The notes under the pieces: model-generated
Databases searched by the model: none
What the model saw: the letters and a program-made list of their open reading frames with translations, nothing else
What the model was told of the DNA's origin: nothing
Shown: positions 33,967-43,027 of the stretch, one piece after another
Layout: the number at the start of each line of letters is the position of its first letter
How positions within the stretch are numbered: the first letter of the stretch is position 1
Translations under genes and position numbers: made by a program
Origin: Aminobacterium mobile DSM 12262
GTDB taxonomy: Bacteria; Synergistota; Synergistia; Synergistales; Aminobacteriaceae
Reading direction: 5' to 3'
Length of the DNA: 64,000 bases
Assembly (NCBI RefSeq): GCF_000526395.1
Contig: NZ_JAFZ01000004.1
Span: forward strand, 1 to 64,000

Positions 33967-35193
33967 GTGAGCAAAATTTGGGAGGCAAATTTCAGTTACA
34001 ATGCTGTGAACGTAAGGCCTTCGCCTATTAGAGAGATGCTTTCTGTTATCAAACAACCTGGTATGATTTCTTTTGCAGGAGGAATGCCTGCTCCAGAGAT
34101 TTTCCCGATTGATGAGTTTTATGAAGGAGTCCACATTCTTAAAGATGATGGTAAAAATCTCCTTCAATATGGGACGACAGAGGGCTACCTCCCTTTGAAA
34201 GAATTTTTGGCAGAGTGGACCGCCCCGCGAATGGGGCGAGCTGTGTCTCCTACAGAAGAAATGATTATTACCACTGGATCCCAACAAGCTCTTGACCTTT
34301 TCTCTTGGGCCATGGTAGACAGAGGCGATTATGTCATCACCGAAGATCCTTCATACCTTGCTGCCCTCACTACTTTCTATAATCATGGAGCCCGCTTCAT
34401 CGGCATTCCTACGGATAGGAACGGTATGCAAGTCGATCTGCTGCCGGAAGCCATAGAAAGAGCTCGTAAAGAAGGAAAGAATATAAAGTTCATTTACACT
34501 ATCGTTAATTTCCATAATCCTGGCGGCTCTACCATGTCAATTGCAAGGCGGAAAAAGCTTGTGGAATTTTCTCATAAATACAATATACCTATCTTCGAAG
34601 ACGACCCTTACGGTTATGTGCGTTATGACGGAGAACATCTCCCATCTATATTTTCTTTCGATAGTCAGGGAGGAGTTGTCTACGCTGGCTCTTTCTCCAA
34701 AATTCTATCGCCAGGCAGTCGTGTAGGATGGGTTGCCGGTTCCAAAGATATTATAAGGAAAATGACGGTGTTTAAACAGGCTACAGACCTGTGCACTAGC
34801 ACCATTACCCAAGCGTTGGTAGCCGAATATTGCCGCAATGGCTATCTCGATAAACATTTACCCGTCATTATCGGTAACTACCGCGTTAAACGAGACGCTA
34901 TGGACGAAAGCTTCAAGCGCCATCTCGATCCTTTAGGGGTATCGTGGGTTAAACCTGAAGGAGGATTCTTTTACTGGCTCCATTTCCCTGGGGTCAATAC
35001 TCATGATCTCTTCAAAAAAGCTATCGAAAAGAAGGTAGCTTTCGTAGTTGGAGAACCTTTCTGCACAAACCCAGGAAGTGGAATTCATAACGCTCGACTG
35101 TGCTTCACATTCCCTACGCCAGAGGTAATAGAGGAAGGAGTTAAAAGGTTGGCGGTAGCAGTGCAAGAACTGGTTCAAACCGTTGAAGCATAG
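33967..35193 (+). CDS. PLP aminotransferase, 2-aminoadipate/LysN-like (tandem copy 1)
   Basis: The 408-residue fold-type I enzyme belongs to the group of 2-aminoadipate/aromatic aminotransferases with the MISFAGGMPAPEIFP start motif, FEDDPYGYVRY, and the Schiff-base lysine in YAGSFSKILSPGSRVGW. It starts at GTG 33967 eight bases after GGGGAGG. The longer TTG start at 33931 would place this Shine-Dalgarno in the coding region. The adjacent gene is a clear paralogue, and the intergenic terminator implies separate transcripts. The probable role is transamination in amino-acid degradation; the exact substrate is unknown. Confidence 0.9.
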   Translation: MSKIWEANFSYNAVNVRPSPIREMLSVIKQPGMISFAGGMPAPEIFPIDEFYEGVHILKDDGKNLLQYGTTEGYLPLKEFLAEWTAPRMGRAVSPTEEMIITTGSQQALDLFSWAMVDRGDYVITEDPSYLAALTTFYNHGARFIGIPTDRNGMQVDLLPEAIERARKEGKNIKFIYTIVNFHNPGGSTMSIARRKKLVEFSHKYNIPIFEDDPYGYVRYDGEHLPSIFSFDSQGGVVYAGSFSKILSPGSRVGWVAGSKDIIRKMTVFKQATDLCTSTITQALVAEYCRNGYLDKHLPVIIGNYRVKRDAMDESFKRHLDPLGVSWVKPEGGFFYWLHFPGVNTHDLFKKAIEKKVAFVVGEPFCTNPGSGIHNARLCFTFPTPEVIEEGVKRLAVAVQELVQTVEA

Positions 35194-35229
35194 GAGTGTA
35201 CTCCGCTGCTACCAGAAAAAAGAATAGAT

Positions 35230-35267
35230 AAAAAGAGCCCGTGTGTAAAACATAACGGGCTCTTTTT
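35230..35267 (+). terminator. Terminator between the tandem aminotransferase genes
   Basis: AAAAAGAGCCCGT and ACGGGCTCTTTTT form a 13-bp stem with a U-tract, 37 bases after the first paralogue's stop codon. Confidence 0.88.
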
Positions 35268-35293
35268 GAACGACAAGGGAGGGAATTGCAAGC

Positions 35294-36499
35294 GTGGACA
35301 ATTTTTGGGAACCTCTCTATAGTGAAGCAGCACAAAAAATAAAACCTTCTCCTATTCGTGACATCTTCCATATTATTAGAAAACCTGGCATGATCTCTTT
35401 CGCAGGTGGAATGCCCGACCCAGAAATTTTTCCAATAGAACAGTTTTATGAAGCCTCGTCCATTATCCGAAAGCATGGGAAAGATATTCTTCAATATGGG
35501 GTTACAGAAGGATATCCTCCCCTCAAGGAGTTTCTAATTCAATGGCTCGCCCCCCGTTTGGGACGCACAATCTCCATGGAAGAGATACTTATAACTTCTG
35601 GATCTATTCAAGCAACAGACCTTCTCACCCTCTCTACTATTAATCGTGGAGATTACGTTATTACAGAAGAGCCCACTTTTCTGGGAGCCACTATTGATAT
35701 GTATAATCATGGAGCTCGTTTCCTTTGTGTCCCTTGTGATAACCACGGTATGGAAGTAGACAAACTACCTGAAATCATAGATAAAGCTCATGCAAAAGGG
35801 AACCGCATTAAATATATTTATACCATTCCCAACTTCAATAATCCTTCCGGTGTTACCATGAGCTTGGAGCGGCGTAAAAAACTGATAGCTATTGCTCAAA
35901 AATACAAAATAGCCATTCTGGAGGATGATCCTTACGGTTATATCCGTTTTGAGGGAGAAAATATACCCCCTCTCTATTCTCTTGATAAGACAGGCCTCGT
36001 CATCTATGCTGGATCTTTTTCAAAAATTCTTGCGCCAGGAACGCGAGTAGCGTGGTGTTGCGGCAATAAAGACATTATTAGAAAAATGGCAGTCTTTAAA
36101 CAAGGAGTAGATACATGTACGAGCGTAGTGGCTCAGGCTCTCGTTTATGAATATTGCCGATTAGGATATTTAGAGTCCTTCCTGCCTCGAATTGTAGATC
36201 ATTATAGAAAAAAACGGGATTACATGGAGGACGCATTGAACGTCCACCTACCTGAAGAGACCGCTTTTTTTCATACTCCAGCTGGTGGTTTCTTCTATTG
36301 GGTTGAAACCCCCTATATATCATCGAACGACCTCTTCGAAAAGGCACTAGAAAAAAATGTAGCCTTTGTAAAAGGAGAACCTTTCTATCCCAACGGAGGA
36401 GGGGCACATCACTTACGGCTTTGTTACACATTTCCTTCCCCAGATATGATCGATGAAGGGATACGTCGGCTCGGAGTGTCTGTGAGAGAGCTTTTATAG
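35294..36499 (+). CDS. PLP aminotransferase, 2-aminoadipate/LysN-like (tandem copy 2)
   Basis: The 401-residue protein is a paralogue of the preceding gene. It shares the MISFAGGMPDPEIFP, EDDPYGYIRFEGE and YAGSFSKILAPGTRVAW motifs, the latter with the PLP lysine intact. The start GTG is ten bases after GGGAGGG. It has its own terminator downstream. The two copies differ at many positions, including the substrate-side segment NFNNPSGVT versus NFHNPGGST, so they may have different specificities. The origin by tandem duplication is inferred from order and similarity. Confidence 0.9.
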   Translation: MDNFWEPLYSEAAQKIKPSPIRDIFHIIRKPGMISFAGGMPDPEIFPIEQFYEASSIIRKHGKDILQYGVTEGYPPLKEFLIQWLAPRLGRTISMEEILITSGSIQATDLLTLSTINRGDYVITEEPTFLGATIDMYNHGARFLCVPCDNHGMEVDKLPEIIDKAHAKGNRIKYIYTIPNFNNPSGVTMSLERRKKLIAIAQKYKIAILEDDPYGYIRFEGENIPPLYSLDKTGLVIYAGSFSKILAPGTRVAWCCGNKDIIRKMAVFKQGVDTCTSVVAQALVYEYCRLGYLESFLPRIVDHYRKKRDYMEDALNVHLPEETAFFHTPAGGFFYWVETPYISSNDLFEKALEKNVAFVKGEPFYPNGGGAHHLRLCYTFPSPDMIDEGIRRLGVSVRELL

Positions 36500-36517
36500 T
36501 ACCTAAAGTGGAAGATT

Positions 36518-36553
36518 AAAAAAAGGGCTGCTTAACAAGAAGCAGCCCTTTTT
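36518..36553 (+). terminator. Terminator of aminotransferase copy 2
   Basis: AAAAAGGGCTGCTT and AAGCAGCCCTTTTT form a 14-bp stem with a 6-base loop, followed by U-rich sequence. Confidence 0.88.
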
Positions 36554-36613
36554 GTTGTAATATACGTATAGAAAATATTATGATCGTTTAAAACGAAGGG
36601 AGGTTATGTAACT

Positions 36614-37981
36614 ATGCCTGAAGAAACCATCGCTGCAATCTCTACTGCCTGGGGAGAGGCTGGTATTGCTATCGTGAGACTTTCTGGTCCAAACTCTAGA
36701 ATTTTAGCAGATGAAGTAGTTCAAGGCCTCATTCCTTTAGCACAAACACCCCCTCGTTTTTTGCGAAATGGCTATCTCCTCGATGAAAAAGGAGTATGCA
36801 TTGATCAGGTGCTTTATTCCTGGTTTAGGTCTCCAAAAAGCTACACTGGGGAAGAAATGGTAGAAATATCCACCCATGGAGGCACTTTGGTTGCTCAAAA
36901 ATGTTTAGAGCACCTCATTAAAAAAGGAGCTCGCCTAGCCGAACCTGGAGAGTTTACAAAACGCGCTTTCCTCAATGGGAAAATTGACCTTTCGCAAGCA
37001 GAGGCTGTTCTCGGTATTATTCGTTCAAAAAGTGAAGAAGCTCTTAGGGCTGCAACCCGCACTCTTCGCGGAGAACTTTCCACCTTTGCCCATGATATCT
37101 ACAACGAACTGCTCTCGCTCTCCGCAAGCGTTGAGGTTGGATTGGATTTCCCTGAAGAAGACCTTCCCTATATAGACCGTAACGACGCAGAATCAGGATT
37201 TTGGATGTTACGTCAGAGCTTGGAAGATCTATTGGATCGTTGCAACACAGGGTTACTCCTCAGAGAAGGAATACGAGTAGCCCTTGTAGGTCGTCCCAAT
37301 GTAGGAAAATCGTCTCTTCTTAATGCTCTGTTGAAGGAATCTCGAGCGATAGTAACAGCCATTCCAGGAACTACGAGAGATCTCATCGAAGAAGTTCTTA
37401 CATACCGAGGCATTCCGATACGTTTAGTAGATACAGCAGGGATCGGTGCGCCTACAGACGAAGTTGAAGCTATAGGAGTCGCTCGAGCAGAACAAGCGAT
37501 GAAAGAGGCTGATATTCGGATCTGGGTTATCGATGGAAGCGAAGCCCTTACGTCTGTAGATCTGTCTTTGGCACAGAAAATTTCCGCTACTGACCATATT
37601 GTAGTCATAAACAAAGCCGATTTACCTATGGTTGTCACAGAAGAAATAATCAACGGTATTCTGCCGGAGAGCCCCGTATTTGTTATCTCTGCACAAAAAA
37701 AGGAGGGGTTGGAATCTCTCAAAGACGCTATTGTTGCACGTATTGCAGGAGGGGGAACATTAACCTCAGGCCTCAATGCTTCCTCGCGTCAAGTCGGAGA
37801 GATCCGAAAAGCCATAGATTCGCTTGCGCGCGGGATAGAGGCGTTAGAATCTAAACTGGGAGATGATGTAATAGCATTGTGTCTTTCTGAGTGTCGGCAA
37901 GCTATGGAGCGTCTTCTCGGTCTCTCTGTAGACGATGCTCTTCTGAACAAAATTTTTAATGAATTTTGTGTAGGAAAATAG
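36614..37981 (+). CDS. mnmE: tRNA modification GTPase MnmE
   Basis: MnmE, with MnmG, modifies U34 of certain tRNAs (cmnm5U/tau-type). The 455-residue protein has the N-terminal tetrahydrofolate-binding domain with ISTAWGEAGIAIVRLSG, and a helical domain interrupted by a G domain with P-loop GRPNVGKSSL, the DTAGIG switch and NKAD. It ends in the required FCVGK with the catalytic Cys. Start ATG follows GGGAGG. MnmG is not adjacent. A nitroreductase gene follows at 28 bases and may be co-transcribed. Confidence 0.97.
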   Translation: MPEETIAAISTAWGEAGIAIVRLSGPNSRILADEVVQGLIPLAQTPPRFLRNGYLLDEKGVCIDQVLYSWFRSPKSYTGEEMVEISTHGGTLVAQKCLEHLIKKGARLAEPGEFTKRAFLNGKIDLSQAEAVLGIIRSKSEEALRAATRTLRGELSTFAHDIYNELLSLSASVEVGLDFPEEDLPYIDRNDAESGFWMLRQSLEDLLDRCNTGLLLREGIRVALVGRPNVGKSSLLNALLKESRAIVTAIPGTTRDLIEEVLTYRGIPIRLVDTAGIGAPTDEVEAIGVARAEQAMKEADIRIWVIDGSEALTSVDLSLAQKISATDHIVVINKADLPMVVTEEIINGILPESPVFVISAQKKEGLESLKDAIVARIAGGGTLTSGLNASSRQVGEIRKAIDSLARGIEALESKLGDDVIALCLSECRQAMERLLGLSVDDALLNKIFNEFCVGK

Positions 37982-38009
37982 ATACGCCAGAGGAAAGGGG
38001 CAATAGATT

Positions 38010-38603
38010 ATGAAGAAAAGCGCTTCCGCCAATTATCCTATACATGACTTGATTCGAGAACGTTGGAGTCCACGCTCTTTTACAGAAGAAATTCCGTCCA
38101 AAGATAAAATATTGTCGCTTTTTGAAGCGGCACGTTGGGCACCGTCATGTTATAACGATCAGCCTTGGTTTTTTCTTGTAGCTATAAAAAATAACCATGA
38201 GTCTTTTCGCAAGATGCTCTCGTGTCTAGCTGAACAAAATAGCATATGGGCTCAAAAAGCCCCTATTTTAATCATCGCTTTGGCTCGAACAACTTTTTCA
38301 TTGAATGGAAAAACAAATCGCCATGCATATCATGACGTAGGAATGGCTATTCAAAATATTGCTCTGCAAGCAACCGCTCTCGGCCTGGCAGCTCATCCTA
38401 TGGCGGGTTTCTCTTCCTCTCGCGTCAAAGAACTTTATAACGTGCCTGCAGATTTTGACCCCATTACTGCTATTGCAGTAGGATTCCCTGGTTCTCCTGA
38501 CGCTTTGCCAGAGGAACTACGCCAGAAAGAGCTGGAAACACGATATAGAAAAAGTCTTCAGGATTTTGTTTTTGTAGATGAGTGGGGCAAATCTATATCA
38601 TAA
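38010..38603 (+). CDS. Nitroreductase-family flavoprotein
   Basis: The 197-residue protein resembles FMN-dependent nitroreductases. It has an N-terminal RWSPRSFTEEIP motif binding the FMN phosphate, AARWAPSCYNDQPWFF, a central DVGMAIQNIALQATALGLAAHPM helix typical of the fold, and a C-terminal lobe with VGFPG. Such enzymes reduce quinones or nitro compounds using NAD(P)H. The in vivo substrate is unknown. It begins 28 bases after mnmE with AAAGGGG upstream. Confidence 0.88.
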   Translation: MKKSASANYPIHDLIRERWSPRSFTEEIPSKDKILSLFEAARWAPSCYNDQPWFFLVAIKNNHESFRKMLSCLAEQNSIWAQKAPILIIALARTTFSLNGKTNRHAYHDVGMAIQNIALQATALGLAAHPMAGFSSSRVKELYNVPADFDPITAIAVGFPGSPDALPEELRQKELETRYRKSLQDFVFVDEWGKSIS

Positions 38604-38670
38604 AGAACGAAAAGGTACGCTCCTCCAGGCTCCTATTGTTTTCCTCCAGCTGGGAATCCATATCATAAAA

Positions 38671-38705
38671 GATAAAAGGGCCTGGTTCTACATGAACCAG
38701 GCCCT
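38671..38705 (-). terminator. Terminator of the ABC transporter operon
   Basis: GGGCCTGGTTC and GAACCAGGCCC form an 11-bp stem with a 5-base loop, followed on the minus strand by TTTT. It lies 13 bases beyond the stop codon of the last gene of the operon. Confidence 0.85.
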
Positions 38706-38717
38706 AAAAAACACAAG

Positions 38718-39098
38718 TTACTGACGTTTCTGAATCCACTGTGGGTAATTTTCTCCAAGAGCAGGGATACTTAAAAGATCACCGGAATCTCGAGAAAGCT
38801 TAAACTTCTGTTCTACCTCTCTTATAATGTTTTTACCTTCATCTAAAATTTCTACACGAACTTTATGTGCCTTCCCTACTACAAAAACAGAATCTCTTCC
38901 CCCTGCCTTTAACATTACAGGTTCATCCACGCTGCTTATATACACTTTTACCCACGGATAGGGCTGAAAAGACTGCTCTCCAATCGTGATAGGCTTATTA
39001 TCTACAAGCAACGTATATCCTTTCCCCACGTTATAAAGTAAGAAAGAAAAAAGCACCAGAATTACCATCAGCCCTACATTAACCGTTAATCGCCTCAT
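38718..39098 (-). CDS. Single-pass membrane protein in ABC transporter operon
   Basis: The 126-residue product has one transmembrane helix (about 6-24) followed by an extracytoplasmic beta-rich domain. I do not recognise a named family. The start ATG 39098 follows GGGAGG at seven bases; an upstream start at 39197 would overlap the permease gene deeply and is rejected. It is the last gene of the binding protein-ATPase-permease-permease operon, so it may be an accessory component of that transporter. This is inference from position. Confidence 0.8.
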   Translation of the reverse strand: MRRLTVNVGLMVILVLFSFLLYNVGKGYTLLVDNKPITIGEQSFQPYPWVKVYISSVDEPVMLKAGGRDSVFVVGKAHKVRVEILDEGKNIIREVEQKFKLSRDSGDLLSIPALGENYPQWIQKRQ

Positions 39099-39126
39099 TA
39101 TTACGCCTCCCGTCTCTTCTCCGTCG

Positions 39127-40233
39127 TCAGGCATTGCCGCGTAAAGCTCGTCGCGCCCGCTCCCTATCACGGTGACGTCGCCACGAGTGAAGCACAAGGG
39201 CTATAGCGATGATTCCGTAAGAAACAAAAACACGGAAGTATTCTCCCAGCTGGGCTTCTCCTATAAGATATTTCCCTGCCATAGGAGAAACAACAAACAT
39301 CAAATGGAAGAGTATAACCCCTATGAATACATTAGGAATTGTGGCCTTTGAAACGCTGGCTCCCCCAACAAGCAAAGCTGCGATGGCAAACATTCCCGCT
39401 TGTTCGTGGCTATTATACGTGTTCATCGTTCCAATGTTCTGAAGGAAAATAATCTGTCCATAACAGGCAAGAACGGTAGAAATAACAATAGATATAATTC
39501 TCGTTCGCTCCACAGGAATACCCGCCGAATCAGCAACTTCCATATCCTGCCCCACAGCTCGCATATCTTGCCCTAACTTTGTCTTTCGGAACCATACTAC
39601 AAAGACACAGAAAAGGGCAATAACGATAAAAGTAGCCACGGGAATCGCAACCCCACCAATAGTAATAGGGATGAGATTATCGAGACATTTCCGAATGTTT
39701 TCTAGATTCGTAACGTTACGGATGCCAAAACCTCGAGACAGCACAAGATCAGGGCTTTTAATGGGAAATACGCTGCCAAACCCATAAAGAACGATAAGCT
39801 GATAGACCCCATTCATAAAAAACCCCAAAATAAAGGACGTAACCATTTCACGTCCTTTAGCCTTGTTGAGAATAACACCACACATCCACCCTAAAAATAT
39901 AGCTAGAGGGGTGGAAATAATCATAGCCAGAAGCATTCCAGGCAACCCTACTACATTCCAGTCTGTAATGAGGATAAGGCCGATCTCGCCAGCCATAGCC
40001 CCAAGGACCATTCCGAAATTGAGGCCCATCCCTGCCATAATAGGAATGAGAAGGGAAAGGACAAGAAAGGAATCTCGAGCTAGCCGAACGAGCATTTCCT
40101 GCACAAGATATTGCGTGGAAAATCTCGAAATAGGGATAGCTACGGCGCTCAATACCAAGAATATTATTGGAACTGCGTTGCTAATAAGAAAATGAGAGAG
40201 GTCGTCTCGGAAAGACGATTTTTTTGTCATCAT
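39127..40233 (-). CDS. ABC transporter permease, sugar/nucleoside (BPD_transp_2) type, second subunit
   Basis: The 368-residue protein has about nine hydrophobic segments and the permease motif GASVSKATIPNVFIG, an EAA-like loop of the RbsC/YufP family. Together with the preceding permease it should form the membrane channel. It overlaps the upstream permease gene by 4 bases. The C-terminus ends in a basic tail (WRRHRDRERARRALRG). The transported compound is not evident. Confidence 0.9.
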   Translation of the reverse strand: MMTKKSSFRDDLSHFLISNAVPIIFLVLSAVAIPISRFSTQYLVQEMLVRLARDSFLVLSLLIPIMAGMGLNFGMVLGAMAGEIGLILITDWNVVGLPGMLLAMIISTPLAIFLGWMCGVILNKAKGREMVTSFILGFFMNGVYQLIVLYGFGSVFPIKSPDLVLSRGFGIRNVTNLENIRKCLDNLIPITIGGVAIPVATFIVIALFCVFVVWFRKTKLGQDMRAVGQDMEVADSAGIPVERTRIISIVISTVLACYGQIIFLQNIGTMNTYNSHEQAGMFAIAALLVGGASVSKATIPNVFIGVILFHLMFVVSPMAGKYLIGEAQLGEYFRVFVSYGIIAIALVLHSWRRHRDRERARRALRGNA

Positions 40234-41276
40234 GATTTCATTTTCACCGCCCTCGTGAGAGCATACAGAATCATGCCGTTAGAAACAATGATTCGTATAA
40301 CTTCCGACATGTCCGTCTCGATTAAACTATTAATAACCGATGGCGTCATTGTCAAAATACCCTGGAACAAAATTGTCCCAACAACCACGTTAAAGATAGA
40401 GGCCTTGTTCACCGATGCTCCCCCGATAAGAATGGCAGCCACTGCGGGGAAAGCCATATAAAAAGGCCCCATGTACAACTGAATAAACCCGAAACTCTGC
40501 TCATAAATAATAATCCCTACGGCTCCTAAGACAGTGGAGAGAACGACAGAGAGAGTTCTCATTTTATCTACATCCACCCCTGATGCTTTTGCATATTCCG
40601 GGTTTGATCCTACAGTGGTCATTGCTGTTCCAATCTTTGTTTTCATAAAGAGCCACATGAGAAAACACATGAGGGCAAAAAACAGAAGCATCCCCGTGGG
40701 GCAATAAAAGAATCTTCCGATTTTAAAAGCAAAAATATCGCTGATAGCCTTACTCCAAAAGCCATCGACAGAAATGGTGGTACGTAGCCCCGTTCCAGCA
40801 TACCCCCACACCATGTTGGGGCTTTTATAAGGGAGCATTAGCCACATAATACACATGAAGGCCACAGAAGAGAAACCTACATACGTAGCTATCATCATCT
40901 CTCCGCCTTTAACTCTGTTAAGGAGCTGTCCATACAACCATCCTAAGACGGCCGCAATAGGAACAGCGATAACCATTGCTATCAAAATCCCCGGAAGCCC
41001 GGTAACTCCTATTTCAATACTGGTCACTGCACCTAGAAGGCCAGCAATAATTCCTAAGGGGAGGCCAAAGTTCAAGCCACACCCAGCCTGAACCATGGGA
41101 ACCATGGCTAATACCATAACACCATTCATTCCAAAACGAACCAATGTATCGCTTATAGAAGCATCGACCCGAACTCTTACAAAGGGAGCGACAACAAAGA
41201 GGACCCCTAGGAATAAGGCTATTATTACCCGTGGCCATCCAGCTTTTTCGACAAAGCTTCGCAATGTATTCATCAT
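40230..41276 (-). CDS. ABC transporter permease, sugar/nucleoside (BPD_transp_2) type, first subunit
   Basis: The 348-residue protein is polytopic with about nine helices and shares the motif GGASVNKASIFNVVVG with its partner permease. It overlaps the ATPase gene by 4 bases (41273-41276) and the next permease gene by 4 bases, so the transporter subunits are translationally coupled. The paired permeases fit a heterodimeric importer of the BmpA-NupP-like type. The substrate is unknown. Confidence 0.9.
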   Translation of the reverse strand: MMNTLRSFVEKAGWPRVIIALFLGVLFVVAPFVRVRVDASISDTLVRFGMNGVMVLAMVPMVQAGCGLNFGLPLGIIAGLLGAVTSIEIGVTGLPGILIAMVIAVPIAAVLGWLYGQLLNRVKGGEMMIATYVGFSSVAFMCIMWLMLPYKSPNMVWGYAGTGLRTTISVDGFWSKAISDIFAFKIGRFFYCPTGMLLFFALMCFLMWLFMKTKIGTAMTTVGSNPEYAKASGVDVDKMRTLSVVLSTVLGAVGIIIYEQSFGFIQLYMGPFYMAFPAVAAILIGGASVNKASIFNVVVGTILFQGILTMTPSVINSLIETDMSEVIRIIVSNGMILYALTRAVKMKS

Positions 41277-42883
41277 GCTCCCACCTTCTCCGCACCATTT
41301 TGAATAGCACCAAGCATAAGCAAACCGAACTCGGTGGACGGGCTTGTCGCAGGACGGGTTCCTGCTATTTTCCCTTCATTGACAATCGCTATCCTATCGC
41401 AAATTGAACGAAGTTCTTCAAGCTCGGAAGAAATCATAACAATAGTCGTACCTTGTTTTTGATTATATTCACGAAGGGTATCGAGAACAACTCTCTTCGC
41501 CCCCACGTCAATACCCCGCGTAGGTTCAGATACGAAAAGCAATTTAGGATTTAAAGCAAAAGCCTTCGCTAAACATATCTTCTGCTGATTACCACCAGAT
41601 AGTTCTTGAACTCGCTGATGTCCGCCTGTGCACTTAATATCCAGAGACTGAATATACTCTTCAGCACATTCCGCTATAGCCTTTTCATCTCGAATTTTAA
41701 CAAGCCCTCCACATACTGGCTTCAAAAATTTGTTTTGTGTCTGAAGAGCTGTGAAAATAATGTTCCACGATATGGGTTCTTCCAGCAAAAGCCCCACACC
41801 GCGACGATCTTCTGATACAGAAGCTATTCCAAGAGAAAGGGGAGAGCGAGGATCATTCAAAACGATAGCCTGTCCACCAAAAGAGACTGAGCCACCAGAA
41901 GGATACATGCCCATAATGCCGTTAGCTATGCCAAGCTTCCCCTGACCTGCCAATCCTCCGATACCAAAAATTTCCCCTTCTTTAACTGTAAAAGAAACGT
42001 CTCGGACAGTCTCTCCAGGCATATCTACCCACAGATGCTCCACATGAAGAATATCTTTACTTAATGGTTTTTCCCTTTCTTGCCGAGCAAAAGCAGATTC
42101 AATGCTTCTCCCCACCATATGAGAGGCAATCTCCATTACATTCGTCTTTTCCGGAGTTGTTTCATGTACAACTTGGCCATCTCGCAAAATTATAATTTTA
42201 TTGCAAACATCGATAACTTCATGCAATCTGTGAGAAATAAAGATTATAGCAATCCCCATAGACGACAACTTTTTCATTGATGCTAAAAGTATCTCTGCTT
42301 CCGATTCTGTCAAAACAGCGGTAGGTTCATCCAGCACTAAAAGCTGCGTCTTTTCTTTATCAATTTCTCTGGCTATTTCAGTGAATTGTTTATGCCCGAC
42401 AGGCATTTCCGATACGAGAGTATCTGCATCTATAACTACATTGAGTTTTTCAATAGCTTTTACAGCTCGATCTTTCATTTTAGACGTATCAAGGGTCCGA
42501 AGACGCTCCCCAAAAGACTCCACAAGAACATTGTATTTTGTAGATTCTCTATTCAAAACAATATTTTCTGCGGTAGAAAAACCTGGGATCAGGGAAAATT
42601 CCTGATGTACCATGCCTATTCCTGCCTCTAAAGCGTCAAAAGGGCTTTTGAACTGAACTTCCTGGCCGTTAATACTAACTTTTCCCTCATAGCCTCCAGT
42701 TTCTTGAATAACCGGCATTCCAAATAATATATTCATGAGGGTGGATTTGCCGGCACCATTTTCTCCGACCAACCCCAAAATTTCCCCTTTTTCAAGGGTA
42801 AAACTAATATCCTTCAGAACTCTGTTACCAAAATACGCTTTACCGATGTTTTCCATTCTCAATAAGGGCTCAGATAAAGCCAT
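41273..42883 (-). CDS. ABC transporter ATP-binding protein with two nucleotide-binding domains
   Basis: The 536-residue protein is a fusion of two NBDs, as in RbsA/MglA. The first has Walker A GENGAGKST and Walker B LLVLDEPT. The second has the usual degenerate Walker A region GLAGQGKLG and a canonical signature LSGGNQQK. Start ATG 42883 follows AGAGGTG; a TTG eight codons upstream is less likely. A hairpin terminator lies between it and the binding-protein gene, which would make the ATPase less abundant than the receptor. Confidence 0.92.
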   Translation of the reverse strand: MALSEPLLRMENIGKAYFGNRVLKDISFTLEKGEILGLVGENGAGKSTLMNILFGMPVIQETGGYEGKVSINGQEVQFKSPFDALEAGIGMVHQEFSLIPGFSTAENIVLNRESTKYNVLVESFGERLRTLDTSKMKDRAVKAIEKLNVVIDADTLVSEMPVGHKQFTEIAREIDKEKTQLLVLDEPTAVLTESEAEILLASMKKLSSMGIAIIFISHRLHEVIDVCNKIIILRDGQVVHETTPEKTNVMEIASHMVGRSIESAFARQEREKPLSKDILHVEHLWVDMPGETVRDVSFTVKEGEIFGIGGLAGQGKLGIANGIMGMYPSGGSVSFGGQAIVLNDPRSPLSLGIASVSEDRRGVGLLLEEPISWNIIFTALQTQNKFLKPVCGGLVKIRDEKAIAECAEEYIQSLDIKCTGGHQRVQELSGGNQQKICLAKAFALNPKLLFVSEPTRGIDVGAKRVVLDTLREYNQKQGTTIVMISSELEELRSICDRIAIVNEGKIAGTRPATSPSTEFGLLMLGAIQNGAEKVGA

Positions 42884-42962
42884 TATAGTCACCTCTTCAT
42901 ACTCCAAGGCCCCTCTTACAGCAGGCCTTAGGCCTTATTTTCCCCTGCTCTTATAAACAGGA

Positions 42963-42995
42963 AAAAGGGGAGGAATAGGGACTTCCTCCCCTTTT
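42963..42995 (-). terminator. Intra-operon attenuating terminator
   Basis: A 13-bp perfect stem AAAAGGGGAGGAA/TTCCTCCCCTTTT with a 7-base loop, ending in TTTTT on the minus strand, separates the binding-protein gene from the ATPase gene. It probably sets higher receptor than transporter levels, as in many binding-protein operons. Confidence 0.8.
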
Positions 42996-43027
42996 AGGAA
43001 AGGCTTAAGTTATATTCACGGAGCCTA

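Noticed and set aside
37213-37776. Minus-strand 187-codon ORF inside mnmE
   Set aside because: It is a shadow of mnmE codon periodicity, rich in Arg/Ser/Ile, without a ribosome site.
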